Source: CAVUBL01 sp963837945 (GTDB taxonomy: Bacteria; Acidobacteriota; Thermoanaerobaculia; Multivoradales; DATKCC01). Taken from it: 64,000 nucleotides of DNA. Numbering within the stretch: the first letter of the stretch is position 1; each line of letters begins with the position of its first letter. This document shows, piece after piece, positions 16,102-24,486 of this stretch. The notes under the pieces were generated by a model. It was not told the DNA's origin and made no database searches. It saw only the letters and a list, made by a program, of their open reading frames with translations. The position numbers were made by a program, and so were the translations under genes. Location: NCBI GenBank assembly GCA_963837945.1, contig CAWIQD010000006.1, forward strand, positions 411,595 through 475,594, in the 5' to 3' direction.

Positions 16102-17840
16102 GCCTCTCTGGCCGGGAGCTCTCGACCGAACCGGACTCGTTCTACCGCTGCGTCCGGTGCGGGCACGATATAGCCACCGAGCACCCGGTGGACGGCGAGA
16201 TCGTGCAGTACCACTGCCAGGACCCGAAGTGTAGCCACTCCTGGAAAGTGTCGCGGGAAGCCGTCGAGGTTCTCGCGGAGGTCGCGTCCCTTCCAGACGG
16301 TCCGATCCATCTCGACGGTGCTCCGCACACGCGAGGAGCCAAGGGGCGTTCTTCCACAGGCTCGTCCGGGCCTTTGGCCGCTTTAGCCGGGGAGCCGCCG
16401 CTTCCCCTCCACCGCGAGCTCCCGCCGGCCTCCCCCTTCCCCACGACCGCTCTCGGAGAAATTCTCGGCACGGCGGCCCTCGCCGTCCAGGACAAGACCC
16501 AGGCTCCTGATGCCATCTGCGCCCAGAGCGTCCTCGCTGCCGCCACCCTCGGCGTCCAGGGGCTCGCCGACGTGGAGCTGCCGACCGGCGCAGTTCGACC
16601 CCTGAGCGGCTTCTTCCTCTCGGTGGCCTCCAGTGGCGAGCGCAAGACCTCCGCCGATGGGTGTGCGACGGCACCGATCCGGGAGCGGGAGTGGCGATTG
16701 GCGGAGGGCTATGTGCAGGATCACCAAGCCTACGAGATGGACCTGGCGGTGTGGGAACAGCAGCGGCGCCAGATACTGAACGAGAAGAAATCCACTCGCC
16801 AGCTCAAGCGAGCTGCCCTCGAGGAGCTGGGGCCGCACCCGGAGGAGCCGTTGGCGCCACTCCTCACCTGCCCGGAGCCCACGTTCGAGGGGCTGACCAA
16901 GCTCTTCGCCCGCGGCTGGCCTTCGCTCGGTCTCTTCAGCTCGGAGGGCGGCCAGTTCCTCGGCGGTCACGGGATGAACTCGGACAACCGCCTGAAAACC
17001 GCCGCCGCCCTGAGCAGCCTCTGGGACGGGGAGCCGTTGAAGCGAGTACGGGCGGGCGATCCACTCGCCGTCCTGCCGGGTCGGCGCCTCGCGGTCCACC
17101 TCCTCCTCCAGCCCGGCGTGGCCGCGGAGGTCCTGGCGGACCCCCTGCTGGCCGACCAGGGGCTCCTGTCGAGGCTTCTGGTTGCGGCACCCGAGGGCAC
17201 CGTCGGCACACGCTTCTGGAAAGAGACCACTGCGGAGGCGGACGAGCACCTGAACCAGTACAACCGCCGGCTCTCGGAGATCCTCTCGACGCCAATGCCG
17301 TTGGCAGAGGGGACCCGAAACCAGCTCAGGCCCAACGTACTCCGATTGTCGAGCTTCGCCCGCGACTTGTGGACCCGGTTCGCCGATCACGTGGAGCAGG
17401 AGATGGGGCCGCGCGGTGACTACGAGTCGATCCGGAGCCTCGCCAACAAGCTCCCGGAGCACGCGGCCCGGTTGGCGGGCGTTGTGGCCCTGTTTCATGA
17501 CCCGCAGCGCGAAGAGCTGTCCGAGAACCACCTCGCCCACGGCATCGACCTCGCCAAGTTCTACGCCCAGGAGGCTCTGCGGCTCTTCGAGGCGGGGGCG
17601 ATCGACGCCGATCTCCTCGAAGCCAAGGGCGTCCTTCACTGGCTCCAGGACTCGTGGACCGAGGCGCTCATCTCGTTGCCGGATATCTACCAACGAGGGC
17701 CGAGGGCGGTGCGAGATCAGACCCGGGCGCGGAAACTCGTCCAGCTCCTCGAAGAGCACGGCTGGCTGCTTCCTGTGCCCGAGGGGGCCGAGGTCGCCGG
17801 AACGAAGCGGAGGCAGGTCTGGAGGATCGTGAAGCCATGA
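16098..17840 (+). CDS. DUF3987/YfjI-type primase-helicase-like protein
   Basis: This 580-residue protein begins with a four-cysteine zinc-binding segment (YRCVRCGHD and YHCQDPKC). The DUF3987 body has the P-loop-like VASSGERKTS (about 174), followed by LFSSEGGQFLGG and LLLQPGVAAEVLAD. DUF3987 proteins occur in phages and satellites as presumed replication helicases. The start overlaps the AlpA stop by four bases. The last residues end at ATGA shared with the next gene. Confidence 0.75.
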   Translation: MSLSGRELSTEPDSFYRCVRCGHDIATEHPVDGEIVQYHCQDPKCSHSWKVSREAVEVLAEVASLPDGPIHLDGAPHTRGAKGRSSTGSSGPLAALAGEPPLPLHRELPPASPFPTTALGEILGTAALAVQDKTQAPDAICAQSVLAAATLGVQGLADVELPTGAVRPLSGFFLSVASSGERKTSADGCATAPIREREWRLAEGYVQDHQAYEMDLAVWEQQRRQILNEKKSTRQLKRAALEELGPHPEEPLAPLLTCPEPTFEGLTKLFARGWPSLGLFSSEGGQFLGGHGMNSDNRLKTAAALSSLWDGEPLKRVRAGDPLAVLPGRRLAVHLLLQPGVAAEVLADPLLADQGLLSRLLVAAPEGTVGTRFWKETTAEADEHLNQYNRRLSEILSTPMPLAEGTRNQLRPNVLRLSSFARDLWTRFADHVEQEMGPRGDYESIRSLANKLPEHAARLAGVVALFHDPQREELSENHLAHGIDLAKFYAQEALRLFEAGAIDADLLEAKGVLHWLQDSWTEALISLPDIYQRGPRAVRDQTRARKLVQLLEEHGWLLPVPEGAEVAGTKRRQVWRIVKP

Positions 17841-18112
17841 TGCACCACGACTTCGATCCCTGGGAAGAAATCCAACGGCTGCGGCGAGAGCCGGCTAAAG
17901 TGGCTAAAGCTGCTAAACCCGCCGCGCACTTTAGCCAGATTAGCAACTTTAGCCGGGGAGGGAGACGCCGCTGCCGCCACTGCAGGGGCTTGGAAGCTCG
18001 GGGTGTCCGTATCCTGAGGTGTTCAGAGTGTGACTATGCCGTCCCGAACCAAGGGGCTGGGAAGAACCGCCGGGCAACGCTCCTGCTGCCGAGCCGCGGA
18101 GGTACGCCATGA
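17837..18112 (+). CDS. Small zinc-ribbon-like protein
   Basis: This 91-residue protein starts at the ATG overlapping the DUF3987 stop. The second half carries CRHC and CSEC pairs spaced as a zinc ribbon, preceded by a low-complexity AKAAKPAAH segment. It lies between the DUF3987 and ParB-like genes with four-base overlaps on both sides. Its role is unknown; DNA binding in replication or packaging is possible. Confidence 0.55.
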   Translation: MMHHDFDPWEEIQRLRREPAKVAKAAKPAAHFSQISNFSRGGRRRCRHCRGLEARGVRILRCSECDYAVPNQGAGKNRRATLLLPSRGGTP

Positions 18113-18696
18113 GCCAGGACCGACTCGCCCTCCGCTACGTTCCGCTGGCAACGCTCGCGCTCTGGGATCGCAACCCGAAGCTTCACGACTTGAGCCAGCT
18201 CGCCGAGAGCATCCAGCGCCACGGGTTCCGCGACCCGCCAGCGTTTGATCCGGCTCTCAACGGGGGGCGAGGTGGAGTCGTCGAGGGCAACGGCCGAGCC
18301 GAGGTGCTGAGGTCCATGGAGGAGGCCGGCGCTCCGCCGCCGCGGGGCATCGCCCAGGACGACGAGGGAAGCTGGCTCGTGCCGGTCCTCTTCGGTCTCG
18401 ACTCTCGAAGCCAGGCCCAGGCCGAAGCTTACGGCGTGGACCACAACGCCCTGACTCTTGGCGGCTCGGGCCTCGGCTTCGAGGACCTCGTCCACCTCTT
18501 CGATGAGCAGGCCCTTCACGATCTGTTGCGCGACGCCCCCGATGCCGGCGAGCTGCTGGTCAGCCTGGGCACCGCTGACGTGGACGCCCTTCTCGAAGGC
18601 CCGAGGTTCGACCCCGCGAGTGCGAAGGACCAGTCGCGGCTCGACCAGAAGGAGCCGATCGTCTGCCCGGAGTGCGGAGCGAAGATCCCGCGATGA
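18109..18696 (+). CDS. ParB/sulfiredoxin-fold domain protein
   Basis: This 195-residue protein has an N-terminal ParB-like domain: YVPLATLALWDRNPKLH, LAESIQRHGFRDPPAF and EGNGRAEVLRSM. It ends in a CPECGAKIP zinc-knuckle-like tail. Such stand-alone ParB domains are common next to DNA-modification and terminase genes in phages. It overlaps its neighbours by four bases on both sides, including the Mom-family gene. Confidence 0.75.
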   Translation: MSQDRLALRYVPLATLALWDRNPKLHDLSQLAESIQRHGFRDPPAFDPALNGGRGGVVEGNGRAEVLRSMEEAGAPPPRGIAQDDEGSWLVPVLFGLDSRSQAQAEAYGVDHNALTLGGSGLGFEDLVHLFDEQALHDLLRDAPDAGELLVSLGTADVDALLEGPRFDPASAKDQSRLDQKEPIVCPECGAKIPR

Positions 18697-19403
18697 GACC
18701 TGGACTCCACGTTGACTTCTGCTCCCATGCGGCGGCCAAGCACGCCGTCATGAGGTGGCACTACAGCCGGTGCATGCCGAAGTCCAAGCTCGTCCGAATC
18801 GGGGTGTGGGAGGCCGGGCGCTTCGTCGGGGTCGTCCTCTTCGGGCTTGGAGCGAATCGCCACATCGCTCGTCCGTTCGGCCTGAAGGACCAGGAGGTGT
18901 GCGAGCTCGTCAGAGTGGCCCTGGCGTCTGGCCGAGAGCATCCGACCTCGAAGTGTGTGGCGATCTCCCTCCGCATGCTCCGCCGGCAGTCCCCTGGACT
19001 GAAGCTGGTGGTCAGCTACGCCGACGCCGGTCGGGGACACCTCGGCATCCTCTACCAGGCGGTCGGCTTTTTCTACATCGGCACCAGCGAGCAGAGCTAC
19101 ATCCGGGTCCTGGGTAAGATCGAGCACCCGCGCACGCTCTGGGACCGCTACGGCCGGCGGGGCCAGAGCATCCCCTGGCTCCGCGAGAACGTGGACCCGA
19201 ACGCCGAGCGCGTGCCGATGGCGCCGAAGCTCAAGTACGTGTTCCCCCTCGATAAAAAGTTCCGGCGAGAGCTACAGGCGATCGCCCGTCCGTATCCGAA
19301 ATCTGCGGCCGAAGTGACACGTAGCGACACGCCCGGCGACCACCCGGGAGAGGGCGGTGCAACTCCGACCCGGCCGCTCCAATCGGCTTCCACCACCGCG
19401 TGA
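18693..19403 (+). CDS. mom: Mom-family adenine-modification enzyme
   Basis: This 236-residue GNAT-like protein is close in pattern to phage Mu Mom: MRWHYSRCMP, RIGVWEAGRFVGVVLFGLGAN, CELVRVAL, PGLKLVVSYADAGRGHLG and IYQA-like LYQAVGF. Mom converts adenine in DNA to N6-methylcarbamoyl-adenine and blocks restriction. The ATG at 18693 overlaps the ParB-like stop. About 40 extra C-terminal residues are low complexity. The position directly before the packaging genes suggests protection of packaged DNA. Confidence 0.85.
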   Translation: MRPGLHVDFCSHAAAKHAVMRWHYSRCMPKSKLVRIGVWEAGRFVGVVLFGLGANRHIARPFGLKDQEVCELVRVALASGREHPTSKCVAISLRMLRRQSPGLKLVVSYADAGRGHLGILYQAVGFFYIGTSEQSYIRVLGKIEHPRTLWDRYGRRGQSIPWLRENVDPNAERVPMAPKLKYVFPLDKKFRRELQAIARPYPKSAAEVTRSDTPGDHPGEGGATPTRPLQSASTTA

Positions 19404-19406
19404 CCC

Positions 19407-19943
19407 ATGGGTCGACCGTGCGTCACCTGTACCCATCCCCAACGCTACGAGATCGAAAAGGGGCTCGTGGAAGGAACCCCGTACCGGAAACTAACGGAAA
19501 CGTATGGTCCTTCCAGCGCGTCGCTCAGCCGACACCGGAACGAACACCTGCCGGCCCACCTGGCCAAAGCGCACCAAGCGGAGCAAGCGAAACGCCTTTC
19601 GAAACTGGAGAACCGCCACGCAGAGCGGGTCAACGGGCACACCCAGCAGGCCCTCGACGTAGTGCAACAACTCCGGGCGATCAACTCGGCCTGTTTGGAG
19701 GTGCTGGCGAAGTCACGGACGGAGGGCAAGCACTCCTTGTCGCTTCAGGCTGTGGACCGCGTTCACCGGCAGATTGAGCTGCAAGCGAAGCTCCTCGGCG
19801 AGCTCCAGGAGACCGGCCCCACGGTCAACGTCCTCGTCGCCCCCGAGTGGCGAGAGCTGCGGGTGACGGTCCTCCAGGCGCTCACCCCCTACCCCGAAGC
19901 CAGGGCCGCCGTGGCGGAGGTGCTGACCGATGCTGGCGCGTGA
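19407..19943 (+). CDS. Terminase small-subunit-like protein
   Basis: This 178-residue protein has an N-terminal CVTCTHPQRYEIEKGL zinc/HTH-like region (YRKLTETYGPSSASLSRHRN). A coiled helical middle and a C-terminal PEWRELRVTVLQAL segment follow. The call rests on position (overlapping the TerL ATPase by 14 bases) and on the HTH-plus-coil architecture typical of TerS. Sequence alone does not prove it. Confidence 0.6.
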   Translation: MGRPCVTCTHPQRYEIEKGLVEGTPYRKLTETYGPSSASLSRHRNEHLPAHLAKAHQAEQAKRLSKLENRHAERVNGHTQQALDVVQQLRAINSACLEVLAKSRTEGKHSLSLQAVDRVHRQIELQAKLLGELQETGPTVNVLVAPEWRELRVTVLQALTPYPEARAAVAEVLTDAGA

Positions 19944-20685
19944 GCTGTCCATGGACCTGGCCTACGGGCTCGACCCAGTGCTCGTGGCGCAGGAGATGGG
20001 TCTCGATCCGGACGGGTGGCAGAAGCGTTTCCTCCGGTCGCCGGGCAAGCGGACGCTCTTGAACGCCAGCCGTCAGAGCGGGAAGAGCACCGTCACGGGC
20101 GTGTTGGCGGCGCACACCGCGCTATACGATCCGGGCGCGCTGGTGCTGCTGCTCTCGCCCACGCAACGCCAATCCCATGAGCTGTTCAGGAAGGCACTCG
20201 ATGCCTACCGCTCCATCCCCACGGCGATCCCCATGGCCCAGGAGTCCGCCCTCCGCCTGGAGCTGGAGAACGGCTCCCGGATCGTCTCATTGCCTGGGAA
20301 GGAGGAGACCGTCCGCGGTTACTCAGGTGTTCGGCTCCTGGCGGTGGACGAGGCCGCCAGGGTGCCGGACGAGCTGTACTACAGCGTCCGACCCATGCTC
20401 GCCGTCTCCGGCGGCCGCCTGGTGGCTCTCAGCACCCCGTTCGGCACCAGGGGCTGGTGGTTCGAGGCTTGGCGGTCTCAGGAGCGGTGGGAGCGCTATC
20501 TGGTGCCGGCGGGGGACTGCCCGCGGATCTCGGCCGAGTTCCTCGAGGAAGAACGCCGGACGATGGGCGAGTGGTGGTTCGCCCAGGAGTACGGATGCGA
20601 GTTTTTGGACGCGGAGACCCAGCCCTTCGCCCGGGAGGAGGTCGAGCGGGCCTTCGCGGAGGAGGTGGAGCCTTGGGACCTCTGA
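19930..20685 (+). CDS. terL: Large terminase ATPase domain (TerL N-terminal ORF)
   Basis: This 251-residue protein carries the terminase ATPase: Q-motif region WQKRFL, Walker A-like ASRQSGKST, the LSPTQRQS coupling segment, Walker B LLAVDEAAR and motif III ALSTPFG. It ends at a stop after YGCEFLD and a short linker, just where the nuclease domain should begin. The nuclease domain is encoded separately at 20840. TerL normally is one chain of 450-600 residues, so this is a split gene. Confidence 0.85.
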   Translation: MLARELSMDLAYGLDPVLVAQEMGLDPDGWQKRFLRSPGKRTLLNASRQSGKSTVTGVLAAHTALYDPGALVLLLSPTQRQSHELFRKALDAYRSIPTAIPMAQESALRLELENGSRIVSLPGKEETVRGYSGVRLLAVDEAARVPDELYYSVRPMLAVSGGRLVALSTPFGTRGWWFEAWRSQERWERYLVPAGDCPRISAEFLEEERRTMGEWWFAQEYGCEFLDAETQPFAREEVERAFAEEVEPWDL

Positions 20686-20803
20686 GAGAGGCACTCGCCC
20701 CGGCTCCTGACGGCCGGTGGGAGGGCCTGGTCGGCCCTCTGGGGCGCGGGCGGCCGCCCACCGCCGGTAGACCACACCCGGGGGCGCGGCCGGGGGTCTG
20801 GGG

Positions 20804-20823
20804 CCTCCCCATGCCTGGGGAGG
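20804..20823. other. Hairpin between terL halves
   Basis: CCTCCCC and GGGGAGG form a perfect 7-bp stem with a six-base loop, 17 bases before the GTG of the nuclease ORF. The 154-base gap has no ORF. It could be a short intervening element, an attenuator, or a site that affects reinitiation. No T-run follows, so it is not an obvious terminator. Confidence 0.45.
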
Positions 20824-20839
20824 TGCAGCCCTGGACACC

Positions 20840-21448
20840 GTGATCGGCGTCGATCTCGGCCAGAAGCGTGACCCGACCGCGGTCTGCGTCGCGGAGGTCG
20901 ACCGCCGGCAGGTGGAGGGCCGAAGGGAGACGCACTTCCTCATCCGCCACCTGGAGCGCCTGCCCCTCGGGACGCGATACCCGAAGGTGGCCGAGCGCAT
21001 CGGCGATCTCGCCGGCCGGGTGCGCGAGAAAGCGGGGACGACCCCCACGGTCTACGTGGACGCCACCGGCGTGGGGCAGCCGGTCGTGGATCTCCTCCTG
21101 GAACAAGTCCACGGCAGCAGCGTGGTGCCGGTCTACTTCACCCATGGAGACCGGCGGACGGAGACCACCGAGGGAAGCACCTCGCGCGTCAGCCTCGGCA
21201 AGGCCCACCTGGTTTCGAGGCTCCAGGCCCTCCTCCAGACAGGACGCCTCCACCTCCCCCGGACGGAAGAAGCCGGGGTGCTCACCGAGGAGCTGGTCAA
21301 CTACGAGATCCGGGTGGACGAGCGCGCCAACGACCGGTACGGAGCATTCCGGGTCGGAACTCACGACGATCTCGTCACCGCTCTCGGTCTGGCCGTGCAG
21401 ACGGACACCTTCGCGCCGACGCGCCGGTTCGGTGCCTGGGGGCGGTGA
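20840..21448 (+). CDS. terL: Large terminase nuclease domain (TerL C-terminal ORF)
   Basis: From GTG 20840 this 202-residue protein is an RNase H-fold terminase nuclease with the three acidic motifs IGVDLGQKRD, VYVDATGVG and THDDLVTALGLA. It completes the ATPase encoded upstream. Whether the halves act as a two-chain terminase or are joined by splicing is unknown. The last 65 residues are closely repeated as a remnant at 24287-24486. Confidence 0.8.
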   Translation: MIGVDLGQKRDPTAVCVAEVDRRQVEGRRETHFLIRHLERLPLGTRYPKVAERIGDLAGRVREKAGTTPTVYVDATGVGQPVVDLLLEQVHGSSVVPVYFTHGDRRTETTEGSTSRVSLGKAHLVSRLQALLQTGRLHLPRTEEAGVLTEELVNYEIRVDERANDRYGAFRVGTHDDLVTALGLAVQTDTFAPTRRFGAWGR

Positions 21449-21513
21449 TGAGAGCGCGGCCAAGCCACGGCGCAAGCTGAGACTGCCACAGCAGCGGTCG
21501 GTTGAACCCGCAG

Positions 21514-21542
21514 TTGACCACTCCTCGGCCACGCGCTAGGCT
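21514..21542 (+). promoter_or_regulatory. Promoter downstream of terL, cargo entry
   Basis: TTGACC (21514-21519) and TAGGCT (21537-21542) are spaced by 17 bases. The surrounding CGCAGTTGACC-N-CTCC is repeated at about 24617-24632 after the terL remnant, so promoter and terL 3' end appear duplicated together. Confidence 0.5.
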
Positions 21543-21658
21543 CGGCCGAAGAGGTCCACGACCGTAAGCGCCGACACCTGCCTGCGGCGCTCGGAGCCGC
21601 GCGTGAGACCCGCGGTTCGACTGCAACCCAGGCTGGCTCGGCCGCCCGGAGCGACCGA

Positions 21659-22183
21659 ATGCGAATCCTGGTCTACAAGCGCACCCACAACGGCGATCCC
21701 GACCCCAACGGTTGCTTCGGTGCCCACGACTGCATGGGCTCCGTCAGAGCACTGGACTACGACGCGGTGATCGGCATCGGCGGTATCGGGTCGGAGGCGA
21801 AGCGCTGGGGGATCGACGGCAAAGTCAACTGGATCGGCATCGGACCGCAGAAGACTTATGCCCCGGGCAATCGAGGACCGCAGGTAACCTTCGACCACTT
21901 CCTCGATTTTGGCACCAGAGGTCCGGCGTTTCCCACACTGGCGCCTACTCTCGCCGAGCGGGTGTACTCCCGGAATGTGAGGTACGTTCTACACCTCGCT
22001 GGACAGGAGCACGCTGAAGCATGCGCAGTGGTCAAGGTGGCCGAGGATGCGGCCCCCTCCAGACCACGTGAGAAGTTGCAGGCTTTCTCTGGACAGGCAC
22101 ACACCGGGGATGGACCCGGGGGATCGAAGGAGGGGAGTCAATGCCACTTGAGCTCGGCGTGTGGCGAATCGACCAAGGCTTGA
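21659..22183 (+). CDS. Hypothetical protein (MRILVYKRTHNGDPD start)
   Basis: This 174-residue protein has a conserved-looking first half (VYKRTHNGDP, CFGAHDCMG, DAVIGIGGIG, WIGIGP) with glycine-rich turns. No known domain is recognised. The last 14 codons overlap the next gene and may be an extension. It is the first gene of the cargo between terL and the terL remnant; a role with the downstream nuclease-fold protein is an inference. Confidence 0.55.
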   Translation: MRILVYKRTHNGDPDPNGCFGAHDCMGSVRALDYDAVIGIGGIGSEAKRWGIDGKVNWIGIGPQKTYAPGNRGPQVTFDHFLDFGTRGPAFPTLAPTLAERVYSRNVRYVLHLAGQEHAEACAVVKVAEDAAPSRPREKLQAFSGQAHTGDGPGGSKEGSQCHLSSACGESTKA

Positions 22184-23238
22184 GGGCGGTCGATTTCGCT
22201 CCGCTCGACATCGAGTCTCGTCTGGAACAGATTCTCGACGAGAACATCGCTGTCGCCTCCCCGAACTGGCTGGTCATCGGCCGGCAGGTACGCACCGATC
22301 ACGGCATGTTCGTGGACTTGCTCGCAGTCGATCCCGACGCCAACCTAGTCGTACTTGAGCTGAAGAGAGACAAGACCTACCGCGACATCATTGCTCAGCT
22401 TCTGGACTACGGATCGTGGGTTCGCGAGCTCAAGGACGATCGAATCGCACAGATATTCACTGACTATCAGAAGCGGTGGCATCCCGATCACCAGGTCGTC
22501 TCCATCGATGAGGCGTTCAAGACCAAGTTCGGCCTTGAGATGCCTGACGAGCTGAATCCGGCGCACGAGCTCGTCGTCGTCGCTGCGAGCCTGGACCCGA
22601 GTACAGAGCGGGTCGTGAGGTATCTCTCCGATGAGTACCGCGTGCGGATCAACGTGGTTTTCTTCCGCGTGTTTCGGGACGGAGACCGGGAGTACCTGAG
22701 CAGAGCATGGCTTCGGGACCCCGCAGAGGTTTCGGCCGGTCTCGGGGAAGAAGGGGCAACCGCGGGTGAGTGGAACGGGGAGTACTATGCATCCTTCGGT
22801 TATGACACGGAAGTCGTGCGGGATGGGCTGAAGCGAGGGTATCTCGTGGCCGGCGGAGGCTCTTGGTTCTCCAGGACCCTGGCGATGCTTGAGCCCGGTG
22901 ACCGTGTTTGGGCGAACGTACCCGGAACTGGCTACGTAGGGGTCGGTACCGTCAAGGAGGAGAGCCAGCCGGTCGATCAGTTCACAGTTCCCGGCGGAAA
23001 CGGGAAGCTGGTGCCCATCACGGAGGTCTCGGAGGTAGCCGGGCGTCTTCGGAAAGCAGCGGACGATCGCGAGGAGGCCGACTATCTTGTGGGCATCGAC
23101 TGGATCAAGACCGTCGATCCCAAGCAGGCGGTCCACGAGAAGGGGTTCTTCGGAAATCAGAACTCCGTTGCCCGCCCGCGGTCGCCCAAATGGAACCATA
23201 CGGTGGAGCGCCTCAAGATGCGGTGGGGTATCCAGTAA
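22141..23238 (+). CDS. DUF91/NucS-like PD-(D/E)XK nuclease-fold protein
   Basis: This 365-residue protein has an N-terminal nuclease-type core, FVDLLAVD then LVVLELKRDKTYRDIIAQLLDYG, giving the D...E-x-K signature of NucS/DUF91-type enzymes. A C-terminal domain contains GDRVWANVPGTGYVGVGTV, an EVE/PUA-like or SH3-like barrel pattern. The RBS AAGGAGGGG is strong. It could be a restriction-type or mismatch nuclease; the modification-reader barrel would fit a type IV-like enzyme, but that is inference. It sits in the terL-flanked cargo. Confidence 0.65.
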   Translation: MPLELGVWRIDQGLRAVDFAPLDIESRLEQILDENIAVASPNWLVIGRQVRTDHGMFVDLLAVDPDANLVVLELKRDKTYRDIIAQLLDYGSWVRELKDDRIAQIFTDYQKRWHPDHQVVSIDEAFKTKFGLEMPDELNPAHELVVVAASLDPSTERVVRYLSDEYRVRINVVFFRVFRDGDREYLSRAWLRDPAEVSAGLGEEGATAGEWNGEYYASFGYDTEVVRDGLKRGYLVAGGGSWFSRTLAMLEPGDRVWANVPGTGYVGVGTVKEESQPVDQFTVPGGNGKLVPITEVSEVAGRLRKAADDREEADYLVGIDWIKTVDPKQAVHEKGFFGNQNSVARPRSPKWNHTVERLKMRWGIQ

Positions 23239-23299
23239 ACGGAGCAAGGGCGAGCCTCGAAGAGTGAAGACTTAGGCGATTTCACAAGGAGCAGCAAAC

Positions 23300-23641
23300 A
23301 TGCCGCGACCTATTTCTGATGTCGAGCGCCTCCGAGAGTACATTACCGGTGTGATGGAGCGTGCTGACCACCATGCGGACCACGTGAGCGAGGTGGCCCT
23401 GGCTCTCGTTGGAGCCATCGTCTGGCGCAAAGATGTGACGGACATAAAGGTCTTTGAACGTCAAGGAAAGATGGCGAACGTTCTCTGGGTGCGGATAGGA
23501 GGAACTCGTTATGCCTTCTCCTACAACCACCAGGCCGGCACAATCGAGATGCGCAGCGGAAGCACCCAGGGGACGGTGCTCCACTCATTCAACAACCAGA
23601 CGAACAACCGTGAGATTAAAGAGGCCTTTGCAAGTTTATAG
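23300..23641 (+). CDS. Integron-cassette-type hypothetical protein
   Basis: This 113-residue protein begins MPRPISDVERLREYITGVM, with VALALVGAIVWRKD and NVLWVRIGGTRYAFSYNH. I recognise this as a small family frequent in gene cassettes and mobile regions; it has no known function. RBS AAGGAGCAGC precedes it. No attC-like site was seen on either side, so an integron origin is not supported here. Confidence 0.65.
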   Translation: MPRPISDVERLREYITGVMERADHHADHVSEVALALVGAIVWRKDVTDIKVFERQGKMANVLWVRIGGTRYAFSYNHQAGTIEMRSGSTQGTVLHSFNNQTNNREIKEAFASL

Positions 23642-23772
23642 ACAGGTACCGCGATGAAGACGACTCCAGCCCCCGGCCGGGGTGCACACCGGCAAAAACG
23701 CTCACCGCAACCTACACAAAGGTCAGCCAATTTAGACGATGGCCGATCAGAAAAAGTCTCTGAGAACTGACT

Positions 23773-24285
23773 ATGGCGACAGGTCGAAACCTCAAGCTGA
23801 CGGGTGCCGTCGGGGAGTTCCTCGTCGCCGCGGAGCTATGCCGACGGGATCTGCTGGCAACTCCATTCTCCGGCAACGTCCCTCACTACGACATCATTGC
23901 CTCTGGACAGCGGGGCGGGCATCTCGCCATTCAGGTCAAGACGATCAACCGTGGCAACTGGCAGTTCAACATTCGCCAGTTCGTCGATGTACGGCTTCAC
24001 GGTCAGCGCCAGATTATCGGTGAGCCGAAGCCGGTGCCGTTTCCGCGCCTGCAATGTGTGCTCGTGACCCTTGGGACGAACCGAGCTACCGATCGCTTTT
24101 TTGTCCTCACCTGGCTTGAACTGCGCGATCTCCTGATCGCTGGACATAAACGATATCTCGCTAAGCACGGCGGCGTTCGCCCACGTGTGGCGGACTCCTA
24201 CCATGTGGCGTTGTCAATTGGTGAAGTCGAGCACTTCGAGGGACGGTGGGAGAGTCTTCTGGAGGCGGCGCACGGATATGCGTGA
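23773..24285 (+). CDS. Endonuclease-fold-like protein
   Basis: This 170-residue protein has GAVGEFLVAAELCRRDL, then YDIIASGQ and LAIQVKTINRGNW. This matches the E, D and Q-x-K spacing of PD-(D/E)XK-like proteins such as DUF4365 types. It may be a nuclease or a nuclease-derived factor. It ends exactly where the terL remnant begins, so it is the last cargo gene of this nested insertion. Confidence 0.6.
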   Translation: MATGRNLKLTGAVGEFLVAAELCRRDLLATPFSGNVPHYDIIASGQRGGHLAIQVKTINRGNWQFNIRQFVDVRLHGQRQIIGEPKPVPFPRLQCVLVTLGTNRATDRFFVLTWLELRDLLIAGHKRYLAKHGGVRPRVADSYHVALSIGEVEHFEGRWESLLEAAHGYA

Positions 24286-24286
24286 C

Positions 24287-24486
24287 AGCGACTCCAGGCC
24301 CTCCTCAGGGCGAACCGGGTCCACCTGCCCTGGACCCAGGAGGCCGGGGCGCTGACCGAGGAGTTGCTCGCCTACGAACTGCGCGTGGACGAGGATGGGC
24401 GCGAGAAGTCCGGAGCCTTCAAGGTCGGATCGCATGATGACCTCGTGACCGCCCTCGGCCTTGCCACGCAGATCGACCCCGAGTGA
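24287..24486 (+). pseudogene. terL nuclease 3'-end remnant
   Basis: In one frame this encodes RLQALLRANRVHLPW, EAGALTEELLAYELRVDED, SHDDLVTALGLA and a stop, closely matching the last 65 residues of the terL nuclease at 20840-21448. No start or upstream domain remains. Cargo genes 21659-24285 therefore lie between the full terL and a second, diverged terL 3' end. This suggests recombination between related elements. Confidence 0.8.

Noticed and set aside
23300..24285. Integron cassette array
   Set aside because: One protein is of a cassette-associated family, but no attC-like site or integron integrase was found; the xerC at 34147 has no integron-type insertion visible.
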